Positions 43,492-54,765 of a DNA stretch of 64,000 nucleotides are shown here, in pieces (position 1 is the stretch's first letter; each line of letters starts with the position of its first letter). The DNA comes from Porphyra umbilicalis (Eukaryota > Rhodophyta > Bangiophyceae > Bangiales > Bangiaceae), in NCBI GenBank assembly GCA_002049455.2, contig KV918783.1, positions 310,001-374,000 of the forward strand, given 5' to 3'. The notes below the pieces were generated by a model that did not search any database, was not told the origin of the DNA, and saw only the letters and a program-made list of their open reading frames with translations. The position numbers and the translations under genes are program-made.

Positions 43492-44617
43492 TCATCCCTG
43501 TGACGCTCCTGCTGAGGGCAAACTCCGCTGGCACGAACGCGACAGAATGAACGGCAGGTCTTGCCTCGAAGAAGATGGGTCCGGGCAGGGGTTTTCAATA
43601 CTGACGGTGCGGAAGACCGGGTCTTCTCGATGAGGCATGTTAAGCAACAGCACCCATGGAGATATAGGAAGAGGGGTTGGTACCAATTGCAGTTCCGGAT
43701 GCGGCGTGGGTAGGTGGAACTCGCGCGCAATAAAAAAGGTGTTGGCGACCACAATCGAGATGAGAAGTGGGTTGTTCGATGAAAGGTGCGTGGGGGAGTT
43801 GGCAACGAGCACTTGAGGGGTGCCACACCCCCCGAGCACCCCCGAGAGACGCGTTCGTACGGTGTCCACGGATGCCATTGCCGCACTGGAAAGCGTGGTA
43901 CTGCGATGTACGTCTGCGTCGTCCCGCTAGCTAGCATCCTGTTGCTCTGCTTGTGCCTTGATCGGTGCATGCCTGCTTGCAATGTTGAGCAGTTCGGCAG
44001 TCAAGGCGACGCCGGCAGTCTGAGAGCGTGGCGGGTCACGAGGATAGGCGCAGGGCCGGGTCGCCTTCCAATGTTTCGTGCACCACCGAATAGGAGGCGA
44101 GCAGCAGGGTTGCACGAGTTGGAGGACGAAAGAAGCGAACCAGGGGCGAACCACACTTGGCGAGGAAACAAGGAGAGGGGTCTGGCCATCGAGCCGCGCT
44201 AAGGTGGCTGCACCTGCTGAGATGACAAGGACCTGAGCGACCCTTGGCACGATGCCTGCTGGTTTGTGCTGGTGCCGACTGACGACGTAGACTGGCGCCG
44301 CCGCGTTGGGGACCTGCGCGGAAACCACCACGCTCGGCGACATGCGGGGAAAGCGGACGCCGTCTGCAGTCACCATCAGCGGTTCTCTGCTGTTTCCAGT
44401 TGAGGGGGGGCCATTGATAACCGCGTGGTGGGTTTGCATCCATAGCAGCTGCGATTGCACCAACGAAGGAGACCCAACCATCCGTCACGGGCGTCTGCAC
44501 CGGTCCCCTCGCAGCCAAACCAACCACCACCGGTCTTTCTGGAATAAAACACACGCGCGTACACCACTCGCTGGTCAGATACCAGTCGTCACCCCGTGCC
44601 TCAAGCTCCAACATCAA
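43492..44617 (-). pseudogene. unrecognised gene, broken by a frame change and a stop
   Basis: From an ATG at 44614 the minus strand encodes MLELEARGDDWYLTSEWCTR and onward to AIAAAMDANPPRG. At G7 (44404-44410) the frame changes and continues STGNSREPLMVTADGVRFPR, VVVSAQVPNAAAPVYVV, RVAQVLVISAGAATLARLDG. A TAG at 43927-43929 stops it, but the same frame goes on with MASVDTVRTRLSGVLGG, NNPLLISIVVANTFFIAREF and VLLLNMPHREDPVFRTVSIE to 43492. Composition is that of a real protein of about 375 residues. No family is recognised. The breaks may be sequencing errors, an intron near 43930, or true decay. Confidence 0.4.
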
Positions 44618-45413
44618 CCGTCAACCGCTGCCAGCTGGCACACGGAGTGCCCCCGTCAGCACAGTATCCCCGTGCAGGCACACTGCCACGTCCGTTGATC
44701 CGAGGCTCGCCCCGTTGTAGTCGTTCCGCTCTCCCAGATTGCGCGATGCAAATCCCTCGACCAATGGCGTCGAATCTCATATCCTGTGGAGCAATTGCTG
44801 CGCTGCCTTAACCAATGGTCTCCCACCACAGATGCGCTCATACGAATGCCGACTGCCGGGGGTGACCATCTGCCCCGCTGTGATCACATCTGGTGCCGTG
44901 GCGGGGAGGAGATGACCGCTCGTCTGGTGCGGCGGTTGCCCCGGCGTAGGGGATGGGCGGGGCGTCTCACGGCCCCCACGCCCCGCGCGCGAAAACGGGC
45001 GCAAGCAGAGAATGCCGCGCGGGTGACCACGACGGCCGATGGGCAAACGCGGGTGCCCTGCGCAAGGCGCACAGAGGTGGGGACGGGTGGCCCGGTCCCC
45101 AGCAGGCGCCTGGGGGGTGGCGGCGGGCCCCCGCGTGCGTGACCGACCGTTCCGCCCCTGGGGCGCCCGACCGGCGCGCCGGGGCTCGGCCATAAGAGCC
45201 ACCGCCCCACCAGCGCCCGCCGACCGCGACCGCTCTGTCACGTCCAACGCGAAGCGCCAGCTGCGACCGACTGACTCCTCGGCCGCTGCGCATCGCGCGC
45301 GCGTGTCGCCTTTCGCGTCAGCCCTTGCCCGGCACGACCACACCCCCGTCCACCCCTTCCTCGTCTGCCTCTCTCTTCTCCTTCTCCCACCCCACTCCAC
45401 CCCCCCCATCGCC
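44618..45413. other. intergenic, upstream of the repeat-protein gene
   Basis: No gene is recognised. GC content rises towards the start of the next gene, and the last 60 bases are pyrimidine-rich (CTCTTCTCCTTCTC). Confidence 0.5.
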
Positions 45414-48029
45414 ATGGCGCCGCCGTCGACGGCTCCGGCCTTTGTGCCGCCGCCCCTCAACACCCACCGCCTGGCGGGCACCCCTGGCGCAGCGGCGACC
45501 AACACGACCGGTACGTCGGCGTTTACTGGCAGCGCCGTTGCCGCTGCCACCCCAACGTCGTCGCGGACGGGCACCCGCACGCGCATGGCGGCGGGCGCGA
45601 CCCCGTCATCGTCGTCGGCTGCCGCAGCCGCCCTCCGCGCGGCGGGCGGCGTCGATCCGGCCAACCACCACGTGCTCGCGGTGCTCCGCCGCGCCTCGTC
45701 GGGCGCGCACGTTGCCTCTGAGACTGCGACGGACATGGCGGTGGCGTCGACGGTGCCGTCATGGAAGGCGCGGCCGACGTCCAAGTGGTCTGGCGCCACG
45801 TCGCTGTCGACGACGACGCTGGCGGCGGCTCCCGTGATGGCAGCGGCAGCAGTGCACGGGGGGACGCCGACGCCGGTGGCGGCGGCCCCCAAGCCGGTAG
45901 CCGCATGGATGGGGTCAGCGCCGTCGGCATGGGCGGACCGCCAAGCGCGCTACAGCGCGCACGTGGCGGCCAAGCACGGCGACGGGGTGGCGGCGTCGCC
46001 GGCTCTGGCGCAGGCCACGTCCCTGACGCCGACGCCCACGCCGGGGTCGACGACGACAACGACCATGTCATCGGCCGGTGTGATGGAAATGCGTCTGAAC
46101 GACCTGCTGTCGCCGCCGCCTGCCTCATCACCGCTTGAGGCGGCAGCCGCTGCTCTGGCCACCCTCCCGATGTTGTCTACGACAGCGCGCGCGCCGACTG
46201 CGGCCGTCCCCAAGGCGGCCGCTCCGGCTCCTGAGCCGCTGTCGGCCATCCCCCTGACTGACTTGCTCTCGCCGCCGGTCGCCGACTCACCGCTCGAATC
46301 CACTGCCGCCGTCCTCGCTGACTCTGCCGATCGCGCACCGACACGCAAGGCCGCTACGGCCCCGCCGCAATCGCTTTCCGAGCTCCTCTTTCCGCCCCCT
46401 TCTGGCGAGTCTCCGCTGGAGGCAGCCGCTCTGCGCCTGTCGCCCTTAACGCCTACCAGCGGCCTGCCGTCGGCCGAAGCCGAAGCACCCGAGGAGGAGG
46501 AGCCCCCCGCGACGCTCGTGAGCCTGCTGTCCCCCCCGGAAGCGCCGTCGCCCTTGACCGCCGCTGCCAAGCTGCTTGAGACTGGGGGTCCCCGCCTGAC
46601 GGCGTCGACTGACAAGCCGGCCGACCTCAAGTCCCTCTTGTCGCCACCGCCCGCCATGTCGCCGCTGGAGCGGGCGGCAGCGCGGCTGTTTGGGTTCGGG
46701 GCCAACAAGAAGGCGGCACCCGTGGCCGAGGCACCAACGGGCTCGCGTCCCGTCTTCCCCGCCGAAGCGCTGCCAGAGAGCTTGACCATGACGCTTGGGG
46801 AGTTCCTGGACACCAAGCCGGCAATGTCGCCGCTCGAGGCGGCGGCCGCGGTGCTCGAGCGCTCAGCCAACCTCGACCCGACTGGTAAGGCGGCGATGGA
46901 GGAGCCACCTCGTCTCGCCGCGTTGCTTTCCCCAGAGCCGGCCGCCGAGTCGCCGCTGGAGCAGATGGCCGCCAACCTTTTCCCGCCCCCCCCGAAGAAG
47001 CCAATGGAGGAAGAGAAGGAGGCGGAAACAAAGGGGCCATTGACGCTCGGCGAGCTGCTGACACCGCCGCCTGCGGCAACGCCGCTGGAAGCGTCGGCGG
47101 CAGTGCTCGCGCGGTCAGCAGAGCTGTCGGAAACGGGCAAAGCAGCCATGGACAAGCCGACGCCCGTCAAGGACTTGATGACACCCGCCTCGGCAGAGAC
47201 GCCGCTCGAGGAGGTGGCGCGGCGGCTGGCGGCGGCCGAAGCCGCCGCTGCCTCGTCGGCCAATCGCGACAGCGCCGACGCCAACGCACCGGCGTCGGCG
47301 TCCGAGGCCAAGCCGGCCAAGGCGTCGGCAGCCGCCGACCCGTCTGCGTCGGCGGCGTCGGGGCTGACGCTGACCGCCCTGCTGACGCCCCCCGCGGGCC
47401 TGTCGCCCCTCGAGTCGACCGCTGCCGTGTTGGCGGCCAACGCCGATGCGTCGCCCTGTGGGCGGGCCGCGACTGCCCCGCCGCCGCTGCTCGCGTCGAT
47501 GCTCTCCCCGACCGTAGCCATCGGGTCGCCGTTGGAAAAGGCGGCTGCCGCTTTGGCGGCGGGTGATGACAAGTCGACGCGGCTGGAAAAGGCGCGGCAG
47601 ACGCCGTGGGCGCCGACCCGCGACGGCAAGCTCCCCATCCCCGCCCCGCTGACTTCGCCGGAAGAGTTGGAGAAGCTCCTGTGCCCCTGCCCGGCGTGCT
47701 CGCCTCTGACCATGGCGGCGGATGCCCTCGAGGCCAACGCGCAGCAGGCGGGCAAGGCGTCCAATGCAGCGGTGCCGGCCAAGCGCCTCGGCAGCAAGTC
47801 GCGCCGGTCGGGTGGCGCGCCGGTTGTGCCCCTGTCGACCGGCTCCCCGACGGCTCTGCCGTCGTTTGTGACTGCGGCTGTGACGGGGACGTCGGCGCCG
47901 GCGGGCGCGGGCGGGGCGACCGTTGGGCGTTGGGGCACGGTCGTGCCGCCCGTGTTGACGGCCGCTTTTGTGGGCGCGTGCCTTGCGTTGAGCCACATCG
48001 GCCCGGCCATTGGCGCGCCGCTGCTTTAA
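45414..48029 (+). CDS. 871-residue LLSPPPAxSPLE-repeat protein with C-terminal membrane anchor
   Basis: No known family is recognised. The ATG at 45414 (ATCGCCATGGC) starts a product with an Ala/Thr/Pro-rich N-terminal 220 residues. Residues about 225-775 hold roughly twelve copies of one motif, LxxLL[ST]PPPAxSPLExAAxxL. Examples are LNDLLSPPPASSPLEAAAAA (about 46098), LTDLLSPPVADSPLESTAAV, LKSLLSPPPAMSPLERAAAR, LGELLTPPPAATPLEASAAV and LTALLTPPAGLSPLESTAAV. In several places a second element (TGKAAMEEPP, TGKAAMDKP, GRAATAPPP) precedes the next copy, giving a longer double unit. Residues about 842-865 (VPPVLTAAFVGACLALSHIG) are hydrophobic, so the protein looks tail-anchored with its repeats in the cytosol. 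No intron or frame break. Many SP and TP sites suggest phosphorylation, which is inference. Confidence 0.85.
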   Translation: MAPPSTAPAFVPPPLNTHRLAGTPGAAATNTTGTSAFTGSAVAAATPTSSRTGTRTRMAAGATPSSSSAAAAALRAAGGVDPANHHVLAVLRRASSGAHVASETATDMAVASTVPSWKARPTSKWSGATSLSTTTLAAAPVMAAAAVHGGTPTPVAAAPKPVAAWMGSAPSAWADRQARYSAHVAAKHGDGVAASPALAQATSLTPTPTPGSTTTTTMSSAGVMEMRLNDLLSPPPASSPLEAAAAALATLPMLSTTARAPTAAVPKAAAPAPEPLSAIPLTDLLSPPVADSPLESTAAVLADSADRAPTRKAATAPPQSLSELLFPPPSGESPLEAAALRLSPLTPTSGLPSAEAEAPEEEEPPATLVSLLSPPEAPSPLTAAAKLLETGGPRLTASTDKPADLKSLLSPPPAMSPLERAAARLFGFGANKKAAPVAEAPTGSRPVFPAEALPESLTMTLGEFLDTKPAMSPLEAAAAVLERSANLDPTGKAAMEEPPRLAALLSPEPAAESPLEQMAANLFPPPPKKPMEEEKEAETKGPLTLGELLTPPPAATPLEASAAVLARSAELSETGKAAMDKPTPVKDLMTPASAETPLEEVARRLAAAEAAAASSANRDSADANAPASASEAKPAKASAAADPSASAASGLTLTALLTPPAGLSPLESTAAVLAANADASPCGRAATAPPPLLASMLSPTVAIGSPLEKAAAALAAGDDKSTRLEKARQTPWAPTRDGKLPIPAPLTSPEELEKLLCPCPACSPLTMAADALEANAQQAGKASNAAVPAKRLGSKSRRSGGAPVVPLSTGSPTALPSFVTAAVTGTSAPAGAGGATVGRWGTVVPPVLTAAFVGACLALSHIGPAIGAPLL

Positions 48030-48341
48030 GATGGGGGGGGGGACGGGTGGCGAGTCGTGGTTGTTTGGTGCTTTCGTCCCGTCGAGCCGTCCGCCGCCGG
48101 TGGGGTGGGTGGCCGACGGCTTGAGGAGGCACTGCACGTAGCGTTTTGTTTCTGCAAATCCAGGCTGGACCATTTTTTTCTTCACCCGCTTGCTCGCGTC
48201 CGACGCCACCTCTGCCGCTGCATGCTTTCCCGACACTGATTGGTGACGGAGGCGCGGCGGCAGCAGCCAGCGGCGACGGGGTCAGAAGCGAGGGTTGACG
48301 AACACGAATCAACGGTAGGCAATGAACTGGTCGTCTTGCCG
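48030..48341. other. 3' flank of the repeat-protein gene
   Basis: No gene is recognised in these 300 bases. Composition changes from GC-rich to mixed around 48130-48330. Confidence 0.5.
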
Positions 48342-50304
48342 CTACTGGCAGGTGTGTCGGCTCTTTGCTGCTTTTTGCCGGCGGGGGCGGCGGCGTGGCC
48401 GCCGCAGTCGCTCCCCCCCCCCCCCTGCGCGTGCCGCCGACGGCCGGCCGCCGCCCGACGGGCCGACCCGCGGCGGGCGCTCCGGCGACCGCCCGCGGCG
48501 GCGTGCCGCCGCCGCCGGCCCTGCGCCGCCGCACCGCCCGCGCGCGCGTGGCGGCTTCCCCCCCCCCCCCACCTGCGGCCCGCCGCTGCGCCGTGACGGC
48601 GCCGGCGTTTCCCAAACGGGGGCGGCGGGAGGGGGGGGGGGGGGGCCTGGGGGGGAGCAGACGCGACCATCGCCGCCGCCTGCCCGCGCGGGGCTCTCGG
48701 TCGGGCAGCCGCGTCGACGGTGTGGGGCGCGTGTCGAGCGCCCCCGGGCGGGTGGCTGTCGGGGCGCCCGCCAGGCAAGGGGCGGCCGCGGCGGGGGCAC
48801 GTCTGGAAGCGGCAGCGGCGGCAACCTCGGCCACACCGGTGGGGGGGGGATGAGACGGCGTCGGCGTCGGCGCGGGTGAGCAGCAACCGCCGCGCCGTGG
48901 CGGTGGGGCGGCGCACGCCGGCGCGTCAGACGTGGGGCGGCCCCCCCCCCCCCGCCGCCGACGGCGGCGGCGTGGCCGACGCGCGTCTGCCCCGCCCCGA
49001 CCGGGGGCCCCCGCTGGCCGCCGCCGCGGTCGGGGCCGACGACGGTCCCCCCGCCGCTGCGGCTGTCCCCCCGCGCGCCGTGGCGCCCGACGCGGCCGCC
49101 GCCGGCGTCGGCGGCGGCGGTGCGCGGGGGCGTCGGGACGCCCCGGCGCGCCCGGCCGACGGCGCCCCCACAGACGGCGCCCTTTTCCCCCGACGCCGAC
49201 GGGGGGGGGGATGGGTGCAGCGCCACGGGCGTCCCGTGGTCGACCGCCTGGTCGGGGGGGGGGGGGGGGGGGGCTGCACGGGCCCCCGTCGCGGCCGGGC
49301 TCATCGCTTGGGGGGCGCGCCGCCAGCGGCCGCCGCACCGACGACGACGCGCCCGCGGCGGTGGGGCGGACCGCCAACGGCGGCGGCGGCGGCGGCGACG
49401 GCGGTGGCGGGCAAGTCGGGATGCCGAGTGGTCGCCTGCTGGGCGGCGGCGGCTCCCGCCACTTGCTTCCGATTGCCGCGCCCCGGTCGTTTGGCGCGAG
49501 CAGTGGCAGCGGGGGGAGGCTGTCGAGCGTCTCCTCCCTCGCCTCCCTCCCCGCGTGGTGGCGGCGCGTGCCGACCCGCGGCGGCGACCGGCGCAGCGTC
49601 GGGTCCCAGAGTGGGCCCGCCAGCAGTGGCGGTGGGGGGGCTCTTGGCGCCCCCGACCGCCGCCGGCGGTGGCACGGGCAACGGTGGCGTGCGCGGCGCG
49701 GCGGCGTGTGGGGGCGGTGCGGGGTCACCCGCTGACGGCCGGCTGCTGCCGGCCTTTCCGGTCGGCGCCGTGCCCCGGCCGTGGGCGACGGCGGCCCCGC
49801 CCGCGGCGGGGGCGGGGCTCATCCGCCCCGCGCCCACCCGCCCTGTGCCCCTCCGTCCGGTGGCGGCGCGGTCGGTCGCGCGACCGGTCCCGTCCCGACC
49901 GGCGGTCGTGCGCTCCGACTCGTCTGTTTCGTCGAGACGCGGGGGTGGGGGCGGGCGGCGGGAGAGAGGCCGCCGTCAATGTCGGTGCCAGAGGGGACGA
50001 CCCAGGCGGCCATGGCGGTGGGGGCGACCGGGAGAGCACAGCTGGCGACGGCGGCAACACGGCGTCCCGAGCCTCCCACCACCGCCACGCCCCGTTGACG
50101 TCCTTCGTCCTCGATGGTCAGCAGCAGCCGCCGCCGCAGGGAGCGGGTGACCGTCGGCGGCGGCGTGAGCGACGGCGGCTCCTCCACCTCCTCCCTCTCT
50201 GTGCGCGCCGAGACGCTGACGCCCCCGTCTGGACTGGTGGCCGGCGGCGAGGGGGGGGGCGCCCGGCAGGCGAGCGTGCCAGCAAGCAGCGCCAGCCGTT
50301 TCAT
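48342..50304 (-). CDS. possible low-complexity Pro/Ala/Gly-rich protein, frames unsettled
   Basis: From the ATG at 50304 the minus strand encodes MKRLALLAGTLACRAPPP, a possible signal peptide, then a plausible segment with GC-rich third positions: VSVSARTEREEVEEPPSLT, SLRRRLLLTIEDEGRQRGVA, PVAPTAMAAWVVPSGTDIDG. This frame closes at 49819. Further Pro/Ala/Gly-rich frames continue to about 48342 with breaks at long G/C runs (49201-49210, 49254-49272 and others). Only the first 160 residues are at all convincing. No domain is recognised, and the plus strand is also open through composition. Confidence 0.3.
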
Positions 50305-51151
50305 GTGCCCAACGCGGGTGATTGTCGCCAGCGTGGACTGCTGTGATCACGCCCTTGATTCCATTGTTCTTTTTTCTGTTCAAGCTGTGGTTGGATAGAA
50401 TATTGCCCGGGTTTTCCAGATTTTTGATTGGTGCAATAGGATTTTCCCCGATAGACTGTTGACTCAATTCGGACGGTCACACATCAACATTGTGGTACAA
50501 TTATCCGTCAACACTGCAGAACGCCTAGGTTTTCCCAAGATGCTTGATGGGTTGTTTACTGGTGTATACCCCGATACCGACCCACCTACCAACAAAAAGA
50601 GTGAAGGGTCCATTTTTTGTGGAAAAAAAATGATGGAGGAGGGGAGGGTGAGCTGAGCCCAACGGTGTGCTTCTCGAAGGAAGTGAACCAGTGGTTAATA
50701 GACGGGGACAGGATGGGTTCTTATCTGGTGGCAGACGGATACCAGTCCGGGGGAATTGCGGATGCCTCGGTGGCGGCGGCAACCAACGAAGCCGCGGCAA
50801 TAGGCGCTGGTGCAACGTCCCCGCATGGATGGTAGAAACACGTGACAGTCCGGATGGCCACTGGTTGGCCATCGTGCCCCGCTCCTTTGTCGACCATACA
50901 CTGTGGGCTACTGTCTCGTCACGGTGACGAGTGACACAGTGCTGCAAAGAGTGAGGTTCGAGCTTCAGCCATAGCGAGAGCGTCACGTGGAAGCAGACGC
51001 GATGACATGGTGCGCACGAGTGGTGGTAAGACAGTCTGCGTCTCACGAAAACGGGATCCTACTGTGGGTGGCAGAATAGTTGTGGAAAGGGATATGGGTA
51101 CAGCCGCGCTGCATGCCCGCCGAGCTCTACAGCCGTTCTCCCAAGAACCCC
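50305..51151. other. intergenic, no gene recognised
   Basis: A drop in GC content separates two GC-rich gene regions. Only short frames without motifs are present. Confidence 0.5.
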
Positions 51152-51239
51152 GCACTCCAACAGTTGCAAAAGAGTTCTAAATCGGCCTCTACGACCCCGC
51201 AGAGGCCGATTTGGAACTATTTTGTAACAGTTGGAGTGC
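51152..51239. repeat. long hairpin, 39-bp arms with 10-bp loop
   Basis: The left arm (51152-51190) begins GCACTCCAACAGTTGCAAAA and the right arm (51201-51239) is its reverse complement with about four mismatches. The loop is ACGACCCCGC. Such a long hairpin is typical of a foldback MITE or a small-RNA precursor; nothing decides between them. No flanking target duplication is evident. Confidence 0.8.
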
Positions 51240-52045
51240 AGGATTTTTCGGAAAACGGCTGTATTTTCACAACCACGCTTGTCTCCACGGCACCTGCACT
51301 TCAGGATATGCTCTTGTCACCCACCATACAGGAACTCGACGACGTCGCTCGGCTCGGCTGTGGTCAGGAGTGCAACGCATACGTTTCACTGGAAGCGTGC
51401 CGAGTATGGGCGCATGTTGGTCCAAACATCGTACTCAACTGGGGGTGCCACAATGGCATCTTCAATATCCGGATCTCACTGTATTTACTGGACAAGGTCT
51501 TGGACAGCTGCGCGTCGCTCGAGATTCAGTTCTTGATGTCAGCAGCGACTGAACGATCACGGGTAGACAATTTCAATCTCGTCTGGCTGGACAGACACTG
51601 CAGAACGACTCCTCTATTGGTTTGTGATCAAGTGGACCCGGCGAGGATTGCATCTGCTTTCCTTACATCATTGTCGCCGGCGTCCCGTACAGTGCTCGAC
51701 GCGCTTTCCGCTGCCAACGGCGCTGCGCGGCAGGAGCGCCGGCGGCGACCCCCGCGGCGCGATGCGAGACAGCGGGGGCCGCCCGCGGGTGATTTTTGGG
51801 GGGCTAGAGCGGGAGTCGCCCCGGTCCAAATGGCCCTCCAGTGCGTGGCTGGCCGCCGCGCGGCGTTTGAAAGCGCTCCGCCGCGCCTTCTGGAGGGGGT
51901 GCACAGAGGGGTGTGCTGCAGGCCGGGTTGGCCGGCAACGGAGCAACCCCGTTGTGCCCGCCGCCGCGCGGCCGCGGGGGCGGGGGGGGGCTTGTGACCC
52001 CCACCGCCGCCGCGCCGCGGCAGTCACGCCAGGGGGGGCCGCCGC
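51240..52045. other. intergenic, upstream of the GATA gene
   Basis: A plus-strand frame runs through the hairpin and on to 51997, but its translation has no recognisable motif and it is probably chance. From about 51670 the DNA becomes GC-rich and may hold the leader or an upstream exon of the GATA gene. Confidence 0.4.
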
Positions 52046-54733
52046 ATGGGCCCGCCAGAGGGGGGACAGTCGCCCGCCACGCCGGCGGCGGCCGCGGCGG
52101 CGGCGGCGGCCCGCGTCGCGCCGCCGGCGGCTGCCGTCTCTGCGCCGCCGCGTCGGGCGCGCCCCCCCGCGCCCCCCCCCCCCCCGCGGCGAGGACGGCC
52201 GCCCGCACGGCCGGCGGCGTCGCGGTTGGGGTCCCCGCCCGTCCCCCTTGGCGCCCCGCCCCGGCCGTCCGTCCCCGCCGGCGTCGGCGGGGGCGGGCGG
52301 CGGCGCGCGGCTGGTGCGCCCGCCATGGGCGTCCCTGTGGCCGGCCGGGGCGGCACGCACGACCCCGGCGGCCGTAGCAGTGGCGGCGGCGGCCGTAGCA
52401 GCGGCGGCGGCGGCGGCGGCGGCGGCCGTGGTGGCGCCACCGGCCGCCCGCCCGTCTCCCCCCGCAGCAGCAGCAGCAGCGCGGGGAGTGGCGGCAGCGG
52501 CGGCGGCTCCCCGTCGGCGGTGGCGGCGCACGCCCCCGCGGCGGCGTCGGCGGCCGCCCCGTCGGCACTCCGCTGCGTCCACTGCGCCGTCACGTCGACG
52601 CCGCTGTGGCGGACGGGCCCCGACGGGCCCCGCTCCCTGTGCAACGCGTGTGGCTTGCGGTTGCACAAGGGCAAACTCCCGCTCCGCCGCGTGCCGGGAG
52701 GCCGGGGGGAGTTGACCGCCGCCCGCGGTCCCGGGCAGGTGTTGGGGGGCGGCGGCGGCGGCGGCGGTGGCCCCTCTGGGGGGGGGGAGCGGCTTTGGGT
52801 CGCGCCGGCGGCACCAAGGCGGCCAAGGCGGGGGGCGCGTCGGGGCGCCGCCGCAAGGCGGGCGCCGCCGCGGCCGCCGGTGGGGGCGGCCGCGGCAGCT
52901 CTGCCGCTGCTGCCAGTGGCGGCAGCAGCGGGGGGGCACCGGCGGCGGTGGGGGCGCCGCCTGCGGCTCGGGCGGCGGCGGTGGCGGCGACCGTGCGGGC
53001 CCCCCGTCGGTCCACGGGGGCATCCGCAAGCGCAAAGCCGCCGCCGCCGCGCGCCTCCTCACCTCGTCTCCCCCGCCACCGTCGCCGGCGGCGCCGCCGC
53101 CGACGCCCGCCGCGTCGCCGCCGCCCGCCTCGTCGCCGGCGGCGGCCGCGTCGGCGCGGGGTGGGGGGTGGCCGTGCGTGTGGCCGGGCGGGGCGGGGGG
53201 TGGGCTCGGCGCCGCCGCCGGTGGGTCCGCCGCTCGCTGGAGTATTGAGGAATTGGCGGGCGGCGGTGGTGGTGGTGGTGGTGGTGGTGGTGGTGGTGGC
53301 GGTGGCGGTGGCGGCGGCTGCGGCAGCGCGTCGCCGCCCGCGAGCAGCAGCGCGCCGCCGCGGCGCGCGCGGCGCGCCGAAGCGGCCTCGACCTTTCAAC
53401 TTGTTGCTGGGAGCGTGCCCCCGTCGCTGACGCGCGTGTGCTCCCTGCCGGCCCTGCGGCCGCGGGGGGCGTGCCGTGCCAGCCGGCGGGTGCTCGAGGG
53501 GCGCCTCGACGCGTCGTTTGCGGCCGCCCTGGGCGGCCTCGGTTCGTCCCCGCCGGCGGGGCCAACGTCGGCGCGCCGGGCGGGGGGCGAGAGGAGCGGC
53601 GGCCGCGCTAGGGCGGTGGATGGCGGCGGCCGCGGGGGTGTCGGCGCCGGCGGCAGCAGCAGCAGTGGCTTCGCCGAGGATATGGACGGGGTGGGGGGTG
53701 ACGCGGGGGGCGGTGACGGCCACGGCGGCAGCGGCGGCGGCGGCCGTGGCGGCCGTGGCGACGGTGGCGGCGACGGCCGTGGCGGCTACGCAGAGGGGGC
53801 GGTCGGCGCCGCCGGGCCCTCCCTCGGCGTGCCCGACACGCTCATGGAGCTGCAGCACTGCTTGCAGCAGGCGGTGCAGACGGCGCTGCCGGCGTCGCCG
53901 CACTCGTCGTGGCGGTCGCCCGCGTACTCGCCAACGCCACCGGCGACGACGCCCGAGCCCGAGCCCGAGCCGAATGGTGCGTTGGGGACTGCATCCCGTG
54001 GGAGGAGAGCGTGCTTCCACCATGTGAGGGGGGGCGGGGCGCTCGTTCAGGGCGCCGCATCATGTCTTCCGTGGGCGGTGCCACTATGCCACACAGAGGC
54101 TCTCTGTGGGGGGCGCCCAGTGTCAGAATTTCAAGTCGTGAGCGTGGCGCCGTGAAGCTGGTACTCTTCACGGCGGGCAGTCTGACTCCCGTCCTCGTGG
54201 TCATCACAGTGGTCGTCACGGCACTTCTTAACGACACGGTGCTCTTCACAGCGCTCTTCATGACGTCCTCACGTGTTCAACACGGTGGCTCCATATTAAC
54301 CGCGTTCCGTCTTGGTGTTTCGTCGTCGTCGGTTGGTCGCCCACTACCACTCACCGAGGCCATGGCCTTGCTGCCTTCCTCTGTGTCGCTTCCTCCTGTT
54401 TTTTTGTTTTTTGTTGACGGCGGGTCGGATTGGGTGAACACAGAGGTGTTGCCCCTCGAGGCCACGCCCGAGACCTTTTACTTTGACCCGACCGAGTTTG
54501 GCACCGCCGACGACATGCTCACGGCGCTGGACCTCGGCGAGTCCCCTACCGGCGGCGTGGCGTTTGACAGCGGCCTGGCGGGGTCCCCCGCGGCCGCGTC
54601 GCTGTCCCTGCCCCTGTCGCCGGCGGTCGGGGCGCCCGGCCGGGCGGCGACGCTCTTCCGCGCGCTGCCGTTTCCCGAAGGCGGCGCAGCGGCCGCCCGT
54701 GGCGGCCCGCCGCGCCACGGGCGGTCGGTCGGT

Positions 54734-54765
<32 letters not shown>

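Noticed and set aside
44777-45892. 371-codon minus-strand frame
   Set aside because: Mostly antisense to the start of the repeat-protein gene; no motif, composition of a shadow.
47167-49728. 853-codon minus-strand frame
   Set aside because: It overlaps the well-supported repeat-protein gene antisense and is Arg/Pro-rich throughout, as expected from a GC-rich shadow.
51080-51997. 305-codon plus-strand frame
   Set aside because: It runs straight through the 51152-51239 hairpin and into low-complexity DNA; no conserved motif.
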